Shown here: piece by piece, positions 17,153-26,575 of the stretch | Numbering within the stretch: position 1 is the stretch's first letter | How the letters are laid out: the number at the start of each line of letters is the position of its first letter | NCBI GenBank assembly: GCA_015059905.1 | Contig: SUZN01000007.1 | Location: 103,141-167,140 of the forward strand | DNA length: 64,000 nt | Reading direction: 5' to 3' | Source of the DNA: Rikenellaceae bacterium | Lineage (GTDB): Bacteria > Bacteroidota > Bacteroidia > Bacteroidales > Rikenellaceae | Translations under genes and position numbers: made by a program | The notes under the pieces: generated by a model | Told to the model about the DNA's origin: nothing | The model's input: only the letters and a program-made list of their open reading frames with translations | Databases searched by the model: none

Positions 17153-18283
17153 TTACAACTCCAAATACTTTATAATTGCTTCTATCAGATAATAATCGCC
17201 CCAGATAAGCGCTGCATCTACCGCATCGCCTGTCATACGATTACCCACGCCGTGCTTGAGCAGCAAACCACCACACTCCTCCGCCGAAGCAAGATACTCT
17301 GCCGAACAGAGCGTCGAAAGCTGTCGCTCGGCAATCTGAAGATACTCCTCGTTTTTGGTCTCACGGTACAAATCAACAAATGCCGAAGCCATAATTGCAG
17401 CTGCCGAAGAGTCCTTCATCTCCTCCTGTGAATCGAAATCCCAATTTGGAATACCATCCTCGGCAAGGTTAGCCATAATATATTTTGCTGTGCGCTCTGC
17501 CTGCTTGAGATATGCCTCGTCGCCACTTACACGATATAGCATCGCGAAACCATACAACGCCCACGCCTGACCTCGTGACCACGCCGAACGTGCATCCTGT
17601 CCGTGCAACGAGAAAAGCTCCAGCGGCTTGGCGGCATACTTGTTATATATCTGACCCTCATACAATGCGCCATCCTCGCGCACCTGATTTGCCATTACAC
17701 TCTGGGCGTGAATATTGACATTGCCCTTCCAGCCCAGCTCATACAAGAACTCCAGCGTAGGCATATTCCACACTGCCGTACGATGAAAGTACTCGGGGTC
17801 GCTCTCCACATTCTGTATCGTGCAATAGACCATCGCATAGGCATTAGAGCTTGAACGTCCCACAGCGTCCATCGCCTCAAACAGGCGGTTTGTCTGACGC
17901 TGCTTGTATATCTTGTAGTGTGCCGCATTGACAATCATCGCATAGTCGTGCAAGTTGCCGCCCTGCAACTCATTGTTGAGCTTATAGGTCAGTACTTGCG
18001 CCGTCTCGCGCAACTCGTCATCGTCACACCACTCTGCCAGCATCCACAATGCACCAGGGAAATAACCCTTCGCCCACTGCTTATCGCCATCAGCCGACAA
18101 CTGTTCGCCGCCACTCACAGCATAGGGATAACCCTCCGCGCCACTCTCAACTAGCGCAGCTTTAGCCTTATACGTCTCTACTGCCTGCTCCAGGACACCC
18201 TTCAGTTCGCCCTTCAGACTATTTTGAGTGCAGCTGCTCAACATCACACACAGCATACACAGTGCAAATACTACTCTTTTCAT
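17153..18283 (-). CDS. glycoside hydrolase family 88 (unsaturated glucuronyl hydrolase-like) lipoprotein
   Basis: 376 aa, lipobox LSSC (Cys18). The alpha/alpha six-hairpin signature of GH88/GH105 is seen: GYFPGALWMLAEW, TAVWNMPTLEFLYELG, AWSRGQAWALYGFAMLYRVSGD, MKDSSAAAIMASAFVDL. Such enzymes remove the unsaturated uronic acid left by polysaccharide lyases, for example the heparinase-type enzyme at 10.3 kb. The expected catalytic Asp in LHDYAMIVN (about residue 112) is present. It directly follows recN (6 nt) on the minus strand, an unusual place for it. Confidence 0.85.
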   Translation of the reverse strand: MKRVVFALCMLCVMLSSCTQNSLKGELKGVLEQAVETYKAKAALVESGAEGYPYAVSGGEQLSADGDKQWAKGYFPGALWMLAEWCDDDELRETAQVLTYKLNNELQGGNLHDYAMIVNAAHYKIYKQRQTNRLFEAMDAVGRSSSNAYAMVYCTIQNVESDPEYFHRTAVWNMPTLEFLYELGWKGNVNIHAQSVMANQVREDGALYEGQIYNKYAAKPLELFSLHGQDARSAWSRGQAWALYGFAMLYRVSGDEAYLKQAERTAKYIMANLAEDGIPNWDFDSQEEMKDSSAAAIMASAFVDLYRETKNEEYLQIAERQLSTLCSAEYLASAEECGGLLLKHGVGNRMTGDAVDAALIWGDYYLIEAIIKYLEL

Positions 18284-18289
18284 AACAAT

Positions 18290-19933
18290 TTATTTCGCTA
18301 ACAACAACTTCGCCTGCGTCAATGCCGCCTCGGTAATCTCGCTACCCGACAACATCTTGGCAATCTCCCCTACACGCTCATTGGCATCAAGCGCAAGGAT
18401 GTTTGTTTTGCTATTCTCCTTATATACAACAAAATGGCCCTCGCCCTTTGAGGCTACCTGTGGCAAGTGTGTGATAGCCACGACCTGCATATTTTCACCC
18501 AGCGAACTGATAATCTCACCCATCGCATCGGCAATACGACCTGACACGCCTGTGTCTATCTCGTCAAAGATAATCGTTGGCAGACTCTTTTCGCGCGCAA
18601 TCATAGCTTTCAGAGCCAGCATAACACGCGACAGCTCTCCGCCCGACGCCACCTTCTCAACCGCCTGTGGAGCAACTCCACCATTTGCCGAGAAGAGGAA
18701 ACGCACGCGGTCAAAGCCCGTCGCAAGCAACTCCTCCTGCGCCACTACATCAACCTCAAAACGTGCCTCCGCCATACCAAGACGCTGAAGCATAGCTGCC
18801 ACCTCGCCCGACATCTGCTTCGCTGCCTTCTCGCGCATTGCGTGCAGACGCTCGGCAACCTTCATCGCATCAGCACGAAGCGCTGCTACTTGCTCACGCT
18901 GCTGGGCGATATTCTCGTCGCTATGAGTTATTGCTTTGAGCTGCTCGGCAAAACGCGCCCCCACAGTCATCAACTCCTCCAAATCCTTCACGCGGTGCTT
19001 CTGACACATCGAATAAATCATATTCACTCTCTCTGTCAGGCGCTGCAATCGTTCGGGGTCGGTATTTATGCGCTCGCTGTCGTCCGCCACCGTAGCACCT
19101 AGGTCCTTCAACTCCTGTACTACAGAGTGCAGTCGCGACACGACCTCCTCTCCACGAGGATAGCTTGAGCCAACCCTCGCCACCGTATTCTCCGCCACAG
19201 CCAGCTGCTCCAGCACACCTATCTGCTCGGCATCGAAAATGTTTCTCACCGTAATCAGAGCCTCACCAATCTGGTCAGCGTTCTCCAGCACGGCAAGCTC
19301 TGCCTCTGCCTCCTGAAGCTCACCCTCCTTAAGCGCCGCAGCATCAAACTCCGCCACCTGATAGCGCAACCACTCCTCGTCCTTGCGAAGTGACTCCGCC
19401 TCATCAAGCATCTGCTGCAACTTGCGCTCGGCAGTGTGCATCGACTCATACAGAGCCTTATACTCCGCCCTGCACTCCTTCGCTGCTGCCATCGTATCGA
19501 CCGCATCAATGCGGAAAGCCTCATCAGAGAGGAGCATATTACGATGCTGTGAGTGAATATCTATAAGTCTTGTTCCCAACTCCTTCAGCGTAGCGAGCTG
19601 CACGGGCATATCATTCACAAAAGCACGACTCTTACCAGCAGGTGATATCACACGACGCACAACTGTCTGCGGCTCATAATCGAGGTCGTTCTCCTCAAAA
19701 AACTCCCCCAGACCATACGCCCCAACATTGAAAACACCCTCGATAATGCAACTGCGCTCCATATCGCGGATTGTCGAGCTGTCGTTCTTATTACCGAGCA
19801 GCAAGCCCAACGCACCAAGCAAAATGGATTTACCAGCACCCGTCTCACCCGTGATGATGTTCAGGCGAGCATCGAGCTCCAAATCGAGCTTGTCGATGAG
19901 GGCATAGTTTTCAACTGTAAGTCGTTGCAACAT
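18290..19933 (-). CDS. recN: DNA repair protein RecN
   Basis: SMC-like ATPase acting in double-strand break repair. The 547-aa protein has Walker A GETGAGKS (29-36), two long coiled-coil arms (for example AAKECRAEYKALYESMHTAERKLQQMLDEAE), the ABC signature VASGGELSRVMLALKAM and Walker B TIIFDEIDTGVSGR. Length is normal. It lies 9 nt after coaBC in the bamD-rpoZ-coaBC-recN run. Confidence 0.95.
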   Translation of the reverse strand: MLQRLTVENYALIDKLDLELDARLNIITGETGAGKSILLGALGLLLGNKNDSSTIRDMERSCIIEGVFNVGAYGLGEFFEENDLDYEPQTVVRRVISPAGKSRAFVNDMPVQLATLKELGTRLIDIHSQHRNMLLSDEAFRIDAVDTMAAAKECRAEYKALYESMHTAERKLQQMLDEAESLRKDEEWLRYQVAEFDAAALKEGELQEAEAELAVLENADQIGEALITVRNIFDAEQIGVLEQLAVAENTVARVGSSYPRGEEVVSRLHSVVQELKDLGATVADDSERINTDPERLQRLTERVNMIYSMCQKHRVKDLEELMTVGARFAEQLKAITHSDENIAQQREQVAALRADAMKVAERLHAMREKAAKQMSGEVAAMLQRLGMAEARFEVDVVAQEELLATGFDRVRFLFSANGGVAPQAVEKVASGGELSRVMLALKAMIAREKSLPTIIFDEIDTGVSGRIADAMGEIISSLGENMQVVAITHLPQVASKGEGHFVVYKENSKTNILALDANERVGEIAKMLSGSEITEAALTQAKLLLAK

Positions 19934-19942
19934 ATATCTACA

Positions 19943-21133
19943 CTACAAAAAATTCTCAATCTTATCTACTATTCGCTCCGCCACCTCACGTTTCGACATC
20001 AGCGGCAGCTCCTCCTGACACTCTCGGTCGATGAGCGTAACAACATTTGTATCACCACGAAAACCTGCGCCCTCGGTACGCAACGAGTTAAGCACGATAA
20101 AGTCAAAATTCTTGCGTTCGAGCTTACCCTGCGCGTTCTGCTGCTCGTTCTCGGTCTCCATAGCAAAGCCCCCCAGCACGCGACCGCCCTTCTCGGCGCC
20201 CAGCGTAGCGGCAATATCCTTTGTGCGGCGCAACTCTATTCGCATATCGCTATCGCCTTTCTTGAGCTTCTGCTCCGCCACCGTTGCGGGGGTGTAATCC
20301 GCCACCGCAGCACACATCACTGCGCCATCGCTCGCGGCAAAACGCTCCACACACTCGCGCCACATATCCTCGGCACTCAACACATCCACACGTTCCACAC
20401 CCTGTGGCACATCGAGCGATGTGCGACCGCTAATAAGCGTAACTCTCGCGCCACGCGCCGCCAATGCCTCCGCCACAGCATAACCCATCTTACCCGATGA
20501 GTGATTTGAAATAAATCTCACGGGGTCAATAGGCTCGATGGTAGCACCCGCCGTCACAAGAAAGTGCTTACCCTCTAAACTCTTTTTTTTTTCAGCTAAA
20601 ATGGCTTTCACAGCCTCGAGAATCTGCTCTGGTTCTGCCATACGACCCTTGCCGACAAGTCCACTTGCAAGGAATCCAGAGCCTGGCTCCACGATATGCA
20701 CACCATCCTTGCGTAACTGCTCCATATTGCGTTGTGTAGCAACGTGAGCATACATATCCAGGTCCATAGCAGGAGCAACAGCCACAGGACAACGTGCCGA
20801 CAGATAACTTGTCAGCAGAAGATTATCAGCAACACCCGTTGCCATCTTCGCCATAGTGTTGGCTGTGGCGGGAGCGATAAGGTAGAGGTCGGCCCACTCA
20901 CCGAGCTTGACGTGTGAGTTCCACTCGCCATTTTCGGGGTTGAAGAAATCGACCAATATAGGGTGCTGCGACACAGTAGCCATCGTCAGCGGTGTGATGA
21001 ACTGTTTGGCGAGGGGCGTCATCACAACTCTGACCTCCGCACCAGCTGTCACCAATAAACGGCAAAGCACAGCCGACTTATAAGCGGCTATGCTACCCGT
21101 AATTCCAAGTAAGATATGTTTACCCTTCAACAT
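19943..21133 (-). CDS. coaBC: bifunctional phosphopantothenoylcysteine decarboxylase / phosphopantothenate-cysteine ligase
   Basis: Joins cysteine to 4'-phosphopantothenate and decarboxylates the product, two steps before CoaD in CoA synthesis. The 396-aa protein has the FMN-dependent CoaC domain (GITGSIAAYKSA, PATANTMAKMATGVADNLL, PAMDLDMYAHVATQRNMEQL) in the first half and CoaB in the second (VTAGATIEPIDPVRFISNHSSGKMGYAVAEAL, AAVADYTP, KLKKG). Complete and of standard length. It is preceded by rpoZ (93-nt gap) and followed by recN. Confidence 0.96.
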   Translation of the reverse strand: MLKGKHILLGITGSIAAYKSAVLCRLLVTAGAEVRVVMTPLAKQFITPLTMATVSQHPILVDFFNPENGEWNSHVKLGEWADLYLIAPATANTMAKMATGVADNLLLTSYLSARCPVAVAPAMDLDMYAHVATQRNMEQLRKDGVHIVEPGSGFLASGLVGKGRMAEPEQILEAVKAILAEKKKSLEGKHFLVTAGATIEPIDPVRFISNHSSGKMGYAVAEALAARGARVTLISGRTSLDVPQGVERVDVLSAEDMWRECVERFAASDGAVMCAAVADYTPATVAEQKLKKGDSDMRIELRRTKDIAATLGAEKGGRVLGGFAMETENEQQNAQGKLERKNFDFIVLNSLRTEGAGFRGDTNVVTLIDRECQEELPLMSKREVAERIVDKIENFL

Positions 21134-21226
21134 ATAAGGAAAGTGTTAATTTTGGGGTATATATTCACTACATTACAAGGTTAGGTTATTGCCCAGCCTC
21201 ACAATGCACGCTCACCCCAGCGTTTA

Positions 21227-21535
21227 TTAACCCTTGCGATAATAGACCTCGTCATCGAGGAACTCCTCGGTAGCGATGATCACAGGCTTTGGAAGACGCT
21301 CATAGTAACGTGAAATCTCAATCTGCTCACGGTTCTCGAAAGTCTCCTCCATTGTATCGGTTGGTGATGAGAAATCTGCCAACTTACGATTAAGCTCGGT
21401 CTTAAGCTCGGTAGAGATCTGATTAGCACGGCGAGCAATGATGTTGATGCTCTCGTAGATGTTACCAGTCTCCTTGTCCAAATCGACCAATTTGCGTGTT
21501 ACAGTGTTGTTGGGAATGTTCTTCTTAATCTCCAT
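21227..21535 (-). CDS. rpoZ: RNA polymerase omega/Rpb6-type subunit
   Basis: 102 aa. Residues 24-52 (GNIYESINIIARRANQISTELKTEL) match the omega/Rpb6 helix motif (xxxxxAxRAxQL), and the tail with EISRYYERLPKPVIIATEEFLDDEVYY is typical of the Bacteroidota form. Omega helps assemble the beta' subunit. Position between bamD and coaBC is the conserved one in this phylum, which strengthens the call. Confidence 0.88.
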   Translation of the reverse strand: MEIKKNIPNNTVTRKLVDLDKETGNIYESINIIARRANQISTELKTELNRKLADFSSPTDTMEETFENREQIEISRYYERLPKPVIIATEEFLDDEVYYRKG

Positions 21536-21563
21536 CTCAAAATATATTTTGTCGTTGTTGTTC

Positions 21564-22430
21564 TTATTTATTTTCCTCTTGCTTCTGCTCTGCTACGCCT
21601 TGCTCTGCCTGCGCAGGCTCGTCATCAGCCTTGTTCTTCTCGATATAACGCTTTGCCACCTCGGCTGCCTGGTCGAGCTCCTGGCGATACTTCGACTCGG
21701 GATACTCCATTATAAACGAGTAGTAAGAGTCAAGCATTGTCATAAAACGGTCCGACTGCTTCGATGCCACAGAGTTGTCGGCAAACTTATACGCCGACAT
21801 TACGATGTAGTACATAATATCCTCACGGCGATGTGAATCGGGATACTTCTTCAACGCATTACGGAATGCAATGATAGCCGAGTCGTATCGAAGAATCTTG
21901 TAATATGTATAGGCGTTAAGGTATGTACGCTCCTCCATACGCCACGTCAAGTCGTGAGTCATCTCCAAGAAGTAATCGCGCTGCGCACTGTTAGGATGGT
22001 GCGACAGGAACTCCGAGATTGCGATGATGGCAGCCGCCGTCGTTGTCTGGTCACGCTCGGGACTTGGACACATATTGTAGAGACTGATGGCATACAACGC
22101 CTCGGCATTCTCGATAAAGACACTTCGACCATAGGTGCGGCGGAACTCGTCAAAGAGTGTCGCAGAGGTCTGGTAATCTACATTCTTGAAATAGCTATGT
22201 GCTCTGTAATATGCAACGGAGTCCTCCTGCGGAAAACCCTTCAGGTAAGGCTCGCAATGCTCAAACAGAAGAATTGCCTTTGTCCACTTCTCGCCCTTAT
22301 AATACTCCAAACCACGCTGGAAGATAAGGTCGGGGTCATCGGTGTTAATCACTCGCTGGAGGCTTGAGCAACTCGCCGCGAGAGCCCACACAACCACCAA
22401 GGGTATTATGTATGATAAAAATTTTCTCAT
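21564..22430 (-). CDS. bamD: outer-membrane assembly lipoprotein BamD
   Basis: TPR lipoprotein of the BAM machine that inserts beta-barrels. I start at ATG 22430 (MRKFLSYIIPLVVVWALAASCSS), which gives a clean signal peptide with lipobox LAASC; the track start adds 7 residues. TPR-like helices are clear: RGLEYYKGEKWTKAILLFEH, AYYRAHSYFKNVDYQTSATLFDEF, YPDSHRREDIMYYIVMSAYKFADNS, EYPESKYRQELDQAAEVAKRYIEK. The last 20 residues are low-complexity (Glu/Gln/Ala). First gene of the bamD-rpoZ-coaBC-recN cluster. Confidence 0.92.
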   Translation of the reverse strand: MRKFLSYIIPLVVVWALAASCSSLQRVINTDDPDLIFQRGLEYYKGEKWTKAILLFEHCEPYLKGFPQEDSVAYYRAHSYFKNVDYQTSATLFDEFRRTYGRSVFIENAEALYAISLYNMCPSPERDQTTTAAAIIAISEFLSHHPNSAQRDYFLEMTHDLTWRMEERTYLNAYTYYKILRYDSAIIAFRNALKKYPDSHRREDIMYYIVMSAYKFADNSVASKQSDRFMTMLDSYYSFIMEYPESKYRQELDQAAEVAKRYIEKNKADDEPAQAEQGVAEQKQEENK

Positions 22431-22468
22431 ATAGACTTCTTTACTGCACATAGCAGGGTATTATCGTG

Positions 22469-22476
22469 CAAAATTA
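22469..22476 (-). promoter_or_regulatory. -7 element upstream of bamD
   Basis: Minus-strand TAATTTTG, 38 nt before the bamD ATG; the -33 box is poor. Confidence 0.5.
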
Positions 22477-22617
22477 CACATATTTTTTGTTATAACGACA
22501 TTTATGACAAATTATTTTCGCAGAAATAGAAAATCATCCGTTTTATCGCACATTTTGACCCCAAAAGAGACAAATCTTACCCCACCAATGCCCACATACA
22601 CAACAAATCGCCAACAA

Positions 22618-22652
22618 CAAAACAAGTGAGGCAGACCCAAAGCCTGCCCCAC
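22618..22652 (-). terminator. terminator of the C10 protease operon
   Basis: GTGGGGCAG / CTGCCTCAC stem with a 9-nt loop, followed on the minus strand by TTGTTTTGTTG, 23 nt after the protease stop. Confidence 0.75.
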
Positions 22653-22675
22653 TCTGCCTTCATATGGTTATCAGA

Positions 22676-24523
22676 TTACAACTGAACCTTCAAAACATAA
22701 GGATCGCTACCACAAGTGAATGAAACGGTATATTCACCTGGCTCAAACTTCGACATATCGACCTTTGGACCTCGCTCGTGGTAGATAGAGTACTCCGAAT
22801 CAAGTTCACGGTTGAAATATACTCCACCAGCTGTAGCACCACTTGTCTTCACATTGCCTTCAGAGTCCTTCACCTCATACTTAAGAGCAATGGTCGAGTA
22901 GAATGAGAGCACCTTATCAGCCTTATCGTAAGTCATCTTCAAATTCTCGGCAATCTCCTCTGGTGAAGCACATACCACAATCTCAAAGACCTCACTACCA
23001 TCACGCATCCACTCCCACTCGCCTGGGTTCTGACCCTTGTAGTAGTAACGCAGACGGTAACCTGGCTTCAACTCCGACTTGATGATTACATTCTTCTGAC
23101 CATCGGTAGCCTTCCACAACTCACCACCCTGTGGGATATTGTCAAAGTAGTTCTCATCCACAGTCTCGATAAATGTACCATCCCTGTCACACAACATCAA
23201 GTTTACATAACCAGTGAAAGGACCGATAGTATTATTTCGACCGATTGTCTGTCTCAATGGAATAGGTGTATTTGACTTAAACTCTGTCAGCTTTGACTCA
23301 AGTCCCCACCAAGTACAAGTCCAAACGTCCTCCTCTGGCTTTTCAGGATTTTTACGGCTTGTTCCCAAAGTCACATAGCTACATACGTCACGAGGCTGTG
23401 ATGTACCGTCACGGTCAGGCTCGAAGTAGAACGCAGCGCCCATCGAACGGCAGAAATCATTATCGGGCAGATAGTAATAACCATCGGCACTACCGCCCCA
23501 GCCGTAGTTCAGGTGGAAATAATCGCGCTTGTCATAACCATCAAGAACATATGCGTGACCACCACCAGCACCTACCATAGGACCATACTCAACAAGGTTC
23601 TTCTTCAGCAAATCGTACCACTCCTGCTCTGTATAGCTACCTGAGCCCAACCAACGTGAGCCCTTAGAGTACTTAAAGTACTTCGACATTCTTTCAGGCA
23701 TCCAGGCTGTCACAGCACCCGAGCCACCTGGAGCCCAGCCCATACTCATCGCTGTACCTACGTCATACATAAGCTGTGCAACAGCATCGCCCTCGTATGT
23801 AGTGTACTCGCCGCGATGGTACTCCATCAACATATTGTTCCACTTATACTCGCGACCAAGCTCATTGGCAGGAATAACCTTCTCCTCCTGACCCTCTGGA
23901 TGCAGGGTATAACTTGGAGTAGTGCCCACACCACAATCTGGCCAGCAGTGGTAGCGCATCACGATACAGATAGCCGTTGCCACACAACCCGATGGAGCCT
24001 TACCACCAGTATATTGAGGAGACAAACGGTTATATGGCTCACCCTGATTCCACTTCGCAGTCTCATACAGGAGCTCCTCGACGTTATCGTCTGTATCATC
24101 GAAGATAATGCCACCATTAAGTGGTGGGATGTTCGCCTCACGCGATGCCTCAATCTGGTCACACCATGCAGAGAGCATCCAACGTGTTGCATCGGCGATA
24201 TTATTAACCTCAAAATTACCCTCGTTAGAGTAAGCGATGATAGGGCGTGTGCTATTGTCACCCGAAACGATAACAAAGCCCTTCGCATCAGCACGATTAT
24301 AGATATACATCAACGCCTCATCAGCATCTGTCACCGCGCCACGCGTAACAGCAGCATTTATATCAGAACCAGCCCACTCCAAATCCAAATTTACACTCGC
24401 ACCACGAGTAACGGTCTGTGAAAAGAACTGCGTAGCAATCTCACGAGCCTTCTTCTCACCTATCGGAGCCGCCGACAGACAAAGCGATATAAAAAGTAGC
24501 GGTATAAATAATAACTTCTTCAT
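22676..24523 (-). CDS. C10-family (streptopain-like) cysteine protease
   Basis: 615-aa secreted protease with an SPI signal (LCLSAAP), a SPI/streptopain inhibitory prodomain (about 20-150: AREIATQFFSQT, MYIYNRADAKGFVIVSGDN, IIAYSNEGNF), and a papain-like C10 domain. The catalytic Cys180 sits in APSGCVATAICIVMRYHCWP and His323 in GAGGGHAYVLDGYD, followed by NYGWGGSADGYYYL. A C-terminal extension of about 240 residues is beta-rich, perhaps for substrate binding or surface display. Related enzymes include streptopain and Bacteroides fragipain-like Bfp proteases. Last gene of a BACON-fimbrillin-protease operon. Confidence 0.93.
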   Translation of the reverse strand: MKKLLFIPLLFISLCLSAAPIGEKKAREIATQFFSQTVTRGASVNLDLEWAGSDINAAVTRGAVTDADEALMYIYNRADAKGFVIVSGDNSTRPIIAYSNEGNFEVNNIADATRWMLSAWCDQIEASREANIPPLNGGIIFDDTDDNVEELLYETAKWNQGEPYNRLSPQYTGGKAPSGCVATAICIVMRYHCWPDCGVGTTPSYTLHPEGQEEKVIPANELGREYKWNNMLMEYHRGEYTTYEGDAVAQLMYDVGTAMSMGWAPGGSGAVTAWMPERMSKYFKYSKGSRWLGSGSYTEQEWYDLLKKNLVEYGPMVGAGGGHAYVLDGYDKRDYFHLNYGWGGSADGYYYLPDNDFCRSMGAAFYFEPDRDGTSQPRDVCSYVTLGTSRKNPEKPEEDVWTCTWWGLESKLTEFKSNTPIPLRQTIGRNNTIGPFTGYVNLMLCDRDGTFIETVDENYFDNIPQGGELWKATDGQKNVIIKSELKPGYRLRYYYKGQNPGEWEWMRDGSEVFEIVVCASPEEIAENLKMTYDKADKVLSFYSTIALKYEVKDSEGNVKTSGATAGGVYFNRELDSEYSIYHERGPKVDMSKFEPGEYTVSFTCGSDPYVLKVQL

Positions 24524-24538
24524 AATTCCAAGCTACGA

Positions 24539-25660
24539 TTAAAAGTTAGATAAATCAATACGTGAAACACCTGTACAATGCTTAAGCTCCAACTTATGGG
24601 CACCTGCTGCCTGTACTGTAATGGTGTGCTGCTCCTCACCATCCTGGTAACGGTGATCGTTCTCCTCATTAAACATTGAGACTGTTCCATCACCCCACAT
24701 TACACAACCCGAAACTGCAGCCGAGCCATATACCTGTGGCAAAGCGGCACGCTCGCCACGATGTGTGATGTATGCACACTGCCAAGCAACCTCCTCATCA
24801 ACCGAGAAGACAGCCATAGGATGGATGTAGTTTGGACGGAAGTTGATACTCTTCGTCGTGCTACGCATATAGGTAGAGCCATCGGTGAAATTCACACACA
24901 CTGTAATACCCTTATAGCAAGGCAGTGCTGGAACAACAAAGTAGAAGTCGGTAGGAGTCTCCGAAAGCAGAATACCTGACTTACCGCAATCTACTGTAAT
25001 CACATCCGAGGTTGTAACATCGTCAGCACGGAATGATGCTGTACCATCATTACTGTTGATATACATTCTACCCGCCAAAATCTCGCCGTTATTACCCAGC
25101 ACATCAATGCTCTTCACCGTCTTTGGGTCCTCGCTGCTGCCTGCAATACTCAAGCGCAGGTAAGAGACAACATTCTTAAATAGGTATGATGAGCCATCGT
25201 CGCTTGAGCCAAACATCACGTTCGACTTTGGACAATAAGTACCCTTCACATAATCCTGCTTAGAGCGAAGCTCAGTGATAAGCTCGGCATTTGTAGCAGT
25301 AGTCTGTGAATAATCAATATTACCCATACCTGGATAGATGGCATAATACTTTGACACCTTATCCAACATTGGGTCAAAAGTATCCTTACGGTTAAAAACA
25401 CCCACACGGTCACCTGTCTTACCGCCAAATGTCCACTGTGAATACTCTTTAGGACCAATGATAGTAATCTCATCGCCTGAATTCCAAACAGACTTGAGCT
25501 CCTCATTCAACTGCACACGAGTCTTATCCTCCTCGCCGCCTATTGTCGCATATATCTTATCTTTAGAGATGGCAATTGGCTGCTCATCAACGGCTGTATT
25601 ATCTTTTGTACAAGAGGTAATAACCGCCGCAAGTACTAATAATAAATAACACTTCTTCAT
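24539..25660 (-). CDS. fimbrillin-like surface lipoprotein
   Basis: About 373 aa from MKKCYLLLVLAAVITSC (lipobox VITSC); the track start adds 3 residues that overlap the upstream gene. The body shows the fimbrillin-type opening (KTRVQLNEELKSVWNSGDEITI), the YYAIYP motif, and beta-rich segments (YLRLSIAGSS, DFYFVVPAL, GITVCVNFTDGS) typical of the Bacteroidota fimbrillin/Mfa-like superfamily of surface stalk proteins. The final 70 residues include HTITVQAAGAHKLELKHCTGVSRIDLSNF, which resembles a surface-repeat ending. Lies between the BACON lipoprotein (2-nt gap) and the C10 protease (15-nt gap). Confidence 0.7.
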   Translation of the reverse strand: MKKCYLLLVLAAVITSCTKDNTAVDEQPIAISKDKIYATIGGEEDKTRVQLNEELKSVWNSGDEITIIGPKEYSQWTFGGKTGDRVGVFNRKDTFDPMLDKVSKYYAIYPGMGNIDYSQTTATNAELITELRSKQDYVKGTYCPKSNVMFGSSDDGSSYLFKNVVSYLRLSIAGSSEDPKTVKSIDVLGNNGEILAGRMYINSNDGTASFRADDVTTSDVITVDCGKSGILLSETPTDFYFVVPALPCYKGITVCVNFTDGSTYMRSTTKSINFRPNYIHPMAVFSVDEEVAWQCAYITHRGERAALPQVYGSAAVSGCVMWGDGTVSMFNEENDHRYQDGEEQHTITVQAAGAHKLELKHCTGVSRIDLSNF

Positions 25661-25662
25661 AA

Positions 25663-26367
25663 TTACCACTCGATTTTAGGTGCTTCAATAGGATCCTGAA
25701 TGCGGTGTGTAGCCTCCTGTATTACAGTGAGGGCATAAGTACACTTCGCACCCTCATATTCGCTGACAACAGTCAGCAACGCGCGGCGCTCTTCAACAGT
25801 TTTATTGGCCTCGACCTCAAATGTGAAATAACCCGAGCCCTTCTGATCTGCGCCATATTTGGTTGATACGAAGTCGCCTTCGGTAATCTCCACACGCCAA
25901 GGATACTTAGGGTCGGTGAGCTTAATCATAATAATATAGCTACCCTCGGTTGCTTTCACATTCACCTCGCCACGATTTGTTGGGTAGAGGTCGGGGAATG
26001 TAAGGCTCGATAGCTCAAAGCCATCAAATGTACCTGAGCCCGCCTTTTGTGAGATAGCAACCACCTGTGACTGCGAACCCGATGTAAGAGTGAGTTCTGC
26101 TGTACGTGCCTTGCCTGCATAATTCTTCTTGGCAGTAACCGAAACTGTCTGCTTCTCGATATCTACCTTCGCTGTGCACCACGATTTCGATGGAGTTGCC
26201 ACCAAGTCTGCGCCCGAAGTCACAGTGACACTTTTCGTACCACCGCTTGCAGGAAACTCGATAGAAGGAGCCGATACCGTCAAGGCAACCTCTCCATCTC
26301 CACCCGAACATCCACAAACAACAGCGGCAAACAGAGCTACTGCAAGTGTTGATAAAAGATGTTTCAT
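25663..26367 (-). CDS. BACON-domain lipoprotein
   Basis: 234 aa, lipobox VVCGC. One BACON domain is clear at about 30-110 (VSAPSIEFPASGGTKSVTVTSGADLVATPSKSWCTAKV through AELTLTSGSQSQVVAISQKAG); the second half has a beta-sandwich of similar type ending YALTVIQEATH. BACON domains are thought to bind glycan or mucin, or to space surface proteins. As the first gene of the operon it may present or support the downstream C10 protease at the cell surface; that is inference. Confidence 0.85.
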   Translation of the reverse strand: MKHLLSTLAVALFAAVVCGCSGGDGEVALTVSAPSIEFPASGGTKSVTVTSGADLVATPSKSWCTAKVDIEKQTVSVTAKKNYAGKARTAELTLTSGSQSQVVAISQKAGSGTFDGFELSSLTFPDLYPTNRGEVNVKATEGSYIIMIKLTDPKYPWRVEITEGDFVSTKYGADQKGSGYFTFEVEANKTVEERRALLTVVSEYEGAKCTYALTVIQEATHRIQDPIEAPKIEW

Positions 26368-26512
26368 TGTAAATAAGTAGTTTTGTAGGTTTATAATTTC
26401 GTTTATCTATTTTCTGACTATAAATATACGAATTATTTTTTACACTAAAGCTATCACCCTTAACAAAAATGCATATTTATGGTTAAAGAGCAGAAATTTC
26501 CAGCATACTGCA

Positions 26513-26552
26513 ATAAAAAATGGGACTGCCGAATACCATAATCAGCAGTCCC
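26513..26552 (-). terminator. terminator at the end of the galactoside/esterase gene run
   Basis: GGGACTGC / GCAGTCCC stem with partial inner pairing, followed on the minus strand by ATTTTTTATTG, 23 nt past the esterase stop. Confidence 0.85.
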
Positions 26553-26575
26553 TATATAGATTTTTATCCTTTTAC

